A DNA stretch of 8,788 nucleotides, taken from positions 1-8,788 of the forward strand of contig NZ_JAKDJU010000127.1 of assembly GCF_030453725.1 (NCBI RefSeq), in the 5' to 3' direction. This DNA comes from Brevibacterium picturae. GTDB taxonomy: Bacteria; Actinomycetota; Actinomycetes; Actinomycetales; Brevibacteriaceae. The notes beneath the pieces were generated by a model. It was not told the DNA's origin, ran no database searches, and was given only the letters and a program-made list of their open reading frames with translations. Below, piece by piece: positions 6,610 to 8,788 of this stretch. Position 1 is the first letter of the stretch, and each line of letters opens with the position of its first letter. A program made the translations under genes and the position numbers.

Positions 6610-7806
6610 TTACCGGAAAGCCTGCTCACCCGTGATGTGACGGCCCAGGATGAGAGTGTGGACCTCATCCGTGCCTTCGTAGGTGCGCACCGATTCGAGG
6701 TTGTTCGCGTGCCGCAGCGGTGAGTACTCGAGCGTGATGCCGTTGCCGCCGAGCATGGCACGGGCCTCCCTGCAGATAGTGATGGCCTCGCGGCAGTTGT
6801 TGAGTTTGCCGACCGAGATCTGGATCGGGTCGAGCGTGCCTGCATCTTTGAGGCGACCGGTCTGCACGGCCACGAGGATACCCTTCTGGATCTCGAGGAC
6901 CATGTTCACCAGCTTCTGCTGGGTGATCTGATAGCCGGAGAGCGGTTTGTCGAACTGCATCCTCTCCTGCGCATACTTCAGAGCCACCTCGTAGGAGTCT
7001 CTGGCGGCGCCCATCGCGCCCCACATGATTCCGTAGCGTGCCTCGTTGAGGCAGGAGAACGGCCCCTTGAGTCCACGCACATCGGGCAGGACCGCCTCGG
7101 CGGGCAGTTGGACATCGACGATGTCGATATCGCACTGGATGGAGGCGCGCATCGACAGCTTCTGTTCGATCGGGGTCGCGGTGAATCCCATGGTGTCGGT
7201 GGGGACGAGGAACCCGCGGATGCCTTCGTCGGTCGCGGCCCAGATGACGGCGATATCGGCGATGGAGGCCAAGCCGATCCAGCGCTTGGCTCCATTGAGG
7301 GTCCACGAACCGTCGTCATTGCGTGTTGCCGTGGTCGCCATCGATCCCGGGTCGGATCCGGCGGTGGGCTCGGTCAGGCCGAAGCAGCCGATGATCTCGC
7401 CCTTGGCCATCCCCGGCAGGTACCGGTTCTTCTGCGCTTCGGAGCCGAATTTGTGGATCGCGGACATCGCCAGCGACCCCTGCACGGAGACGAAGGTCCG
7501 TAGTCCCGAGTCGCCAGCTTCGAGTTCCAGTGCGGCGAGGCCGTATTCGACCGCGGAGCGTCCCGGGCAGCCGTAGCCGTGCAGGTGCATGCCCAGTAGC
7601 CCGAGGTCGCCCATCTCGGCCACGATCTCGCGGGGGAAGACCGCGTTTTCGTACCAGTCGGCGATGTTCGGGCGGATCCGTGCATCGACGAATCCACGAA
7701 CCTTATCGCGGAGTTCGATCTCGGTCTCACTGAAGAGGCCGACGAGGTTGAGAAGGTCGGAATTGTCGAGGTCGGCGGCGTCCTGCGTGGTGGCGGTCGT
7801 AGTCAT
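6610..7806 (-). CDS. gcdH: Glutaryl-CoA dehydrogenase (decarboxylating)
   Basis: A 398-aa flavoprotein of the acyl-CoA dehydrogenase family that oxidises and decarboxylates glutaryl-CoA to crotonyl-CoA in lysine, tryptophan and glutarate breakdown. It carries GCFGLTEPTAGSDPGSM (FAD/substrate region, about 140-156), LNGAKRWI, and the C-terminal YEGTDEVHTLILGRHITG. From memory of human GCDH, the residues linked to glutaryl binding and decarboxylation line up: Glu96, Arg103 (in SGLRTF), Tyr376 and the catalytic base Glu377. General acyl-CoA dehydrogenases lack this set, which makes the specific call firm. The ATG at 7806 is preceded by AGGAG with 6-nt spacing, and one base separates it from the stop of the upstream CoA-transferase gene. 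Longer in-frame starts overlap that gene and lack homology. The gene ends only 10 bp from the convergent broken amidohydrolase. Confidence 0.92.
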   Translation of the reverse strand: MTTTATTQDAADLDNSDLLNLVGLFSETEIELRDKVRGFVDARIRPNIADWYENAVFPREIVAEMGDLGLLGMHLHGYGCPGRSAVEYGLAALELEAGDSGLRTFVSVQGSLAMSAIHKFGSEAQKNRYLPGMAKGEIIGCFGLTEPTAGSDPGSMATTATRNDDGSWTLNGAKRWIGLASIADIAVIWAATDEGIRGFLVPTDTMGFTATPIEQKLSMRASIQCDIDIVDVQLPAEAVLPDVRGLKGPFSCLNEARYGIMWGAMGAARDSYEVALKYAQERMQFDKPLSGYQITQQKLVNMVLEIQKGILVAVQTGRLKDAGTLDPIQISVGKLNNCREAITICREARAMLGGNGITLEYSPLRHANNLESVRTYEGTDEVHTLILGRHITGEQAFR

Positions 7807-7807
7807 T

Positions 7808-8788
7808 TCAGGCTCCTGTGGTGGCTGGGTGCGGGTGGTCGGCGGCGCCGAGGATATCGTCCGTATCGGCTCCGAGCTCTGGTGGCGCGGAGCGCACGGG
7901 TGGGCGGAGTCCGTTGAAGTTGACGGGGAATGCCACCTGCCGCATTGGTCCGGCGGTGGGATGGTCGACCGTCTGGACCATCCCGAGGGCTTCGGTCTGC
8001 GGATCGGCATAGACCTCGTCGAGGTGTTTGATCGGTGCAGCGGGGATACCGGCGGCGGAGAACAGTGCGCACCAGTGGTCGACGGTTTTTGTCCGCAGGG
8101 TTCTCGAGAGTTCCTCATTGACGTACTCGCGGTTGATCACGCGTCCCCGGTTCGTTGCGAATCGCTCGTCCTCGCCGAGGCCTGGTCGGCCGATGGCGGT
8201 GCACAGCTGCTGCCACAGAGAGTCGTTGCCGATGGCGATGACGAAGTAGTCATCGGCGGCCGGGTAGGCCTGGTAGGGCACGAGGTTGGGGTGCCCGGAG
8301 CCAAGCGCGTGCGGGCGTTTCCCGTCGGCGAAGTAGTTCGTCGCCCAGTTCACGTGCAGAGCGAGCTGACCTTCGTAGAGCGAAGTCGTCAAGTACTGAC
8401 CTTTCCCGGTTCGGCTGCGCTCGAAGAGTGCGGAGACTATACCGATAATTCCGAACAGCCCTGCACCCAGGTCACCCATGGCGAATCCGGCCTTCATCGG
8501 CGGTCCCCCTGCCTCACCGGTCAGGGACATGAGACCACCGCGAGCCTGGGCGACCATGTCATAACCCGGTTCATCGCGCATCGGCCCGTGATCGCCGTAG
8601 GCAGAGATGTGGAGGATGACGAGGTGCGGGAACTTCGCTGCCAGTTCCTTATAGTCGAAGATCGTCTGCAGTGAGCTACCGGGCCGGAAGTTCTCGACGA
8701 GGACGTCGGCGTCTGCCAACAGTTCGTGGACCTGCGCCTGTCCACGATCGGACTTGAGGTCGATCGTCACGGACTTCTTGCTGTGGTT
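7808..8788 (-). CDS. Class III (CaiB/BaiF) CoA-transferase, probable glutarate CoA-transferase, 5'-truncated
   Basis: The frame is open to the right edge (upstream codons give NHSKKSVTIDL), so the GTG at 8770 is internal. About 326 of an expected ~390-400 residues are visible. Class III CoA-transferases move CoA between acids through an aspartyl-CoA intermediate. Family marks are KKSVTIDLK, ADVLVENFRPGS, the GYD-VAQARGG stretch, GPPMKAGFAMGDLGAG and GSGHPNLVPYQAYPAADDYFVIA. The Asp in AMGDLGAG (codon 8473-8471) aligns with the nucleophilic Asp169 of CaiB and formyl-CoA transferase. The substrate is inferred from its neighbour: a class III transferase next to gcdH is a known arrangement (gcdG-gcdH in pseudomonads; human SUGCT acts on glutarate), so it probably makes glutaryl-CoA. 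Its TGA is one base from the gcdH start, so the two are co-transcribed. Confidence 0.88.
   Translation of the reverse strand, partial: NHSKKSVTIDLKSDRGQAQVHELLADADVLVENFRPGSSLQTIFDYKELAAKFPHLVILHISAYGDHGPMRDEPGYDMVAQARGGLMSLTGEAGGPPMKAGFAMGDLGAGLFGIIGIVSALFERSRTGKGQYLTTSLYEGQLALHVNWATNYFADGKRPHALGSGHPNLVPYQAYPAADDYFVIAIGNDSLWQQLCTAIGRPGLGEDERFATNRGRVINREYVNEELSRTLRTKTVDHWCALFSAAGIPAAPIKHLDEVYADPQTEALGMVQTVDHPTAGPMRQVAFPVNFNGLRPPVRSAPPELGADTDDILGAADHPHPATTGA
7813..7817 (-). promoter_or_regulatory. Shine-Dalgarno site of gcdH
   Basis: AGGAG on the - strand sits 6 nt before the gcdH ATG, inside the last codons of the CoA-transferase gene but short of its stop. It fixes the gcdH start at 7806 and contrasts with the promoter-proximal genes of the window, which lack such a site. 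Confidence 0.8.

Noticed and set aside
7807..8118. Longer in-frame start for gcdH
   Set aside because: The extension is antisense-like filler overlapping the CoA-transferase in another frame; ATG 7806 has AGGAG and matches family length.
8371..8400. Thr in the GKGQYLTTSLYE stretch of the CoA-transferase where many homologs have Asp (GQ-VDVS), first read as a lost nucleophile
   Set aside because: The catalytic Asp of CaiB and formyl-CoA transferase aligns with AMGDLGAG further upstream, which is intact (codon 8473-8471).

Overview
The window is GC-rich, densely packed, ordinary-looking chromosomal DNA. It fits a high-GC actinobacterium. Brevibacterium or a close relative is my guess from protein style, the 4-base start/stop overlap and the apparent leaderless genes, but I cannot search to confirm it. 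I see no RNA genes, insertion sequences, CRISPR arrays or phage genes.

Layout from left to right: (1) The 3' part of an MgtE-type magnesium transporter gene runs off the left edge (+ strand). (2) Convergent with it is a two-gene operon on the - strand (about 4676 to 1129) that encodes the two halves of a heterodimeric ABC exporter, joined by an ATGA overlap. (3) A short-chain dehydrogenase/reductase gene (4741-5622, +) diverges from the exporter operon across only 64 bp. (4) An amidohydrolase gene (5743-6599, +) is broken: its two halves lie in different frames and the part expected to hold the middle metal-binding histidines is missing. (5) A - strand pair runs in from the right edge: a class III (CaiB/BaiF) CoA-transferase, truncated by the window end, followed by a glutaryl-CoA dehydrogenase. 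Together they look like a glutarate to glutaryl-CoA to crotonyl-CoA module.

The clearest biology is in the exporter. The 603-aa subunit has intact Walker A, Walker B, Q-loop and H-loop residues but a degenerate signature motif (LTAVQ). The 579-aa subunit has lost the Walker A lysine and glycines, the Walker B aspartate, the Q-loop glutamine and the H-loop histidine, but keeps a perfect LSGGQ. In a heterodimer this leaves one complete ATP site and one site that is degenerate on both faces.

A second pattern is regulatory. The three promoter-proximal starts inside the window (exporter, SDR, amidohydrolase) each have a TANNNT hexamer ending 6-7 nt before the start codon and little or no Shine-Dalgarno sequence, the geometry expected of leaderless mRNAs. 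The downstream gene gcdH instead has a clear AGGAG. No wholly new system is evident; the window is mostly known families with these unusual details.
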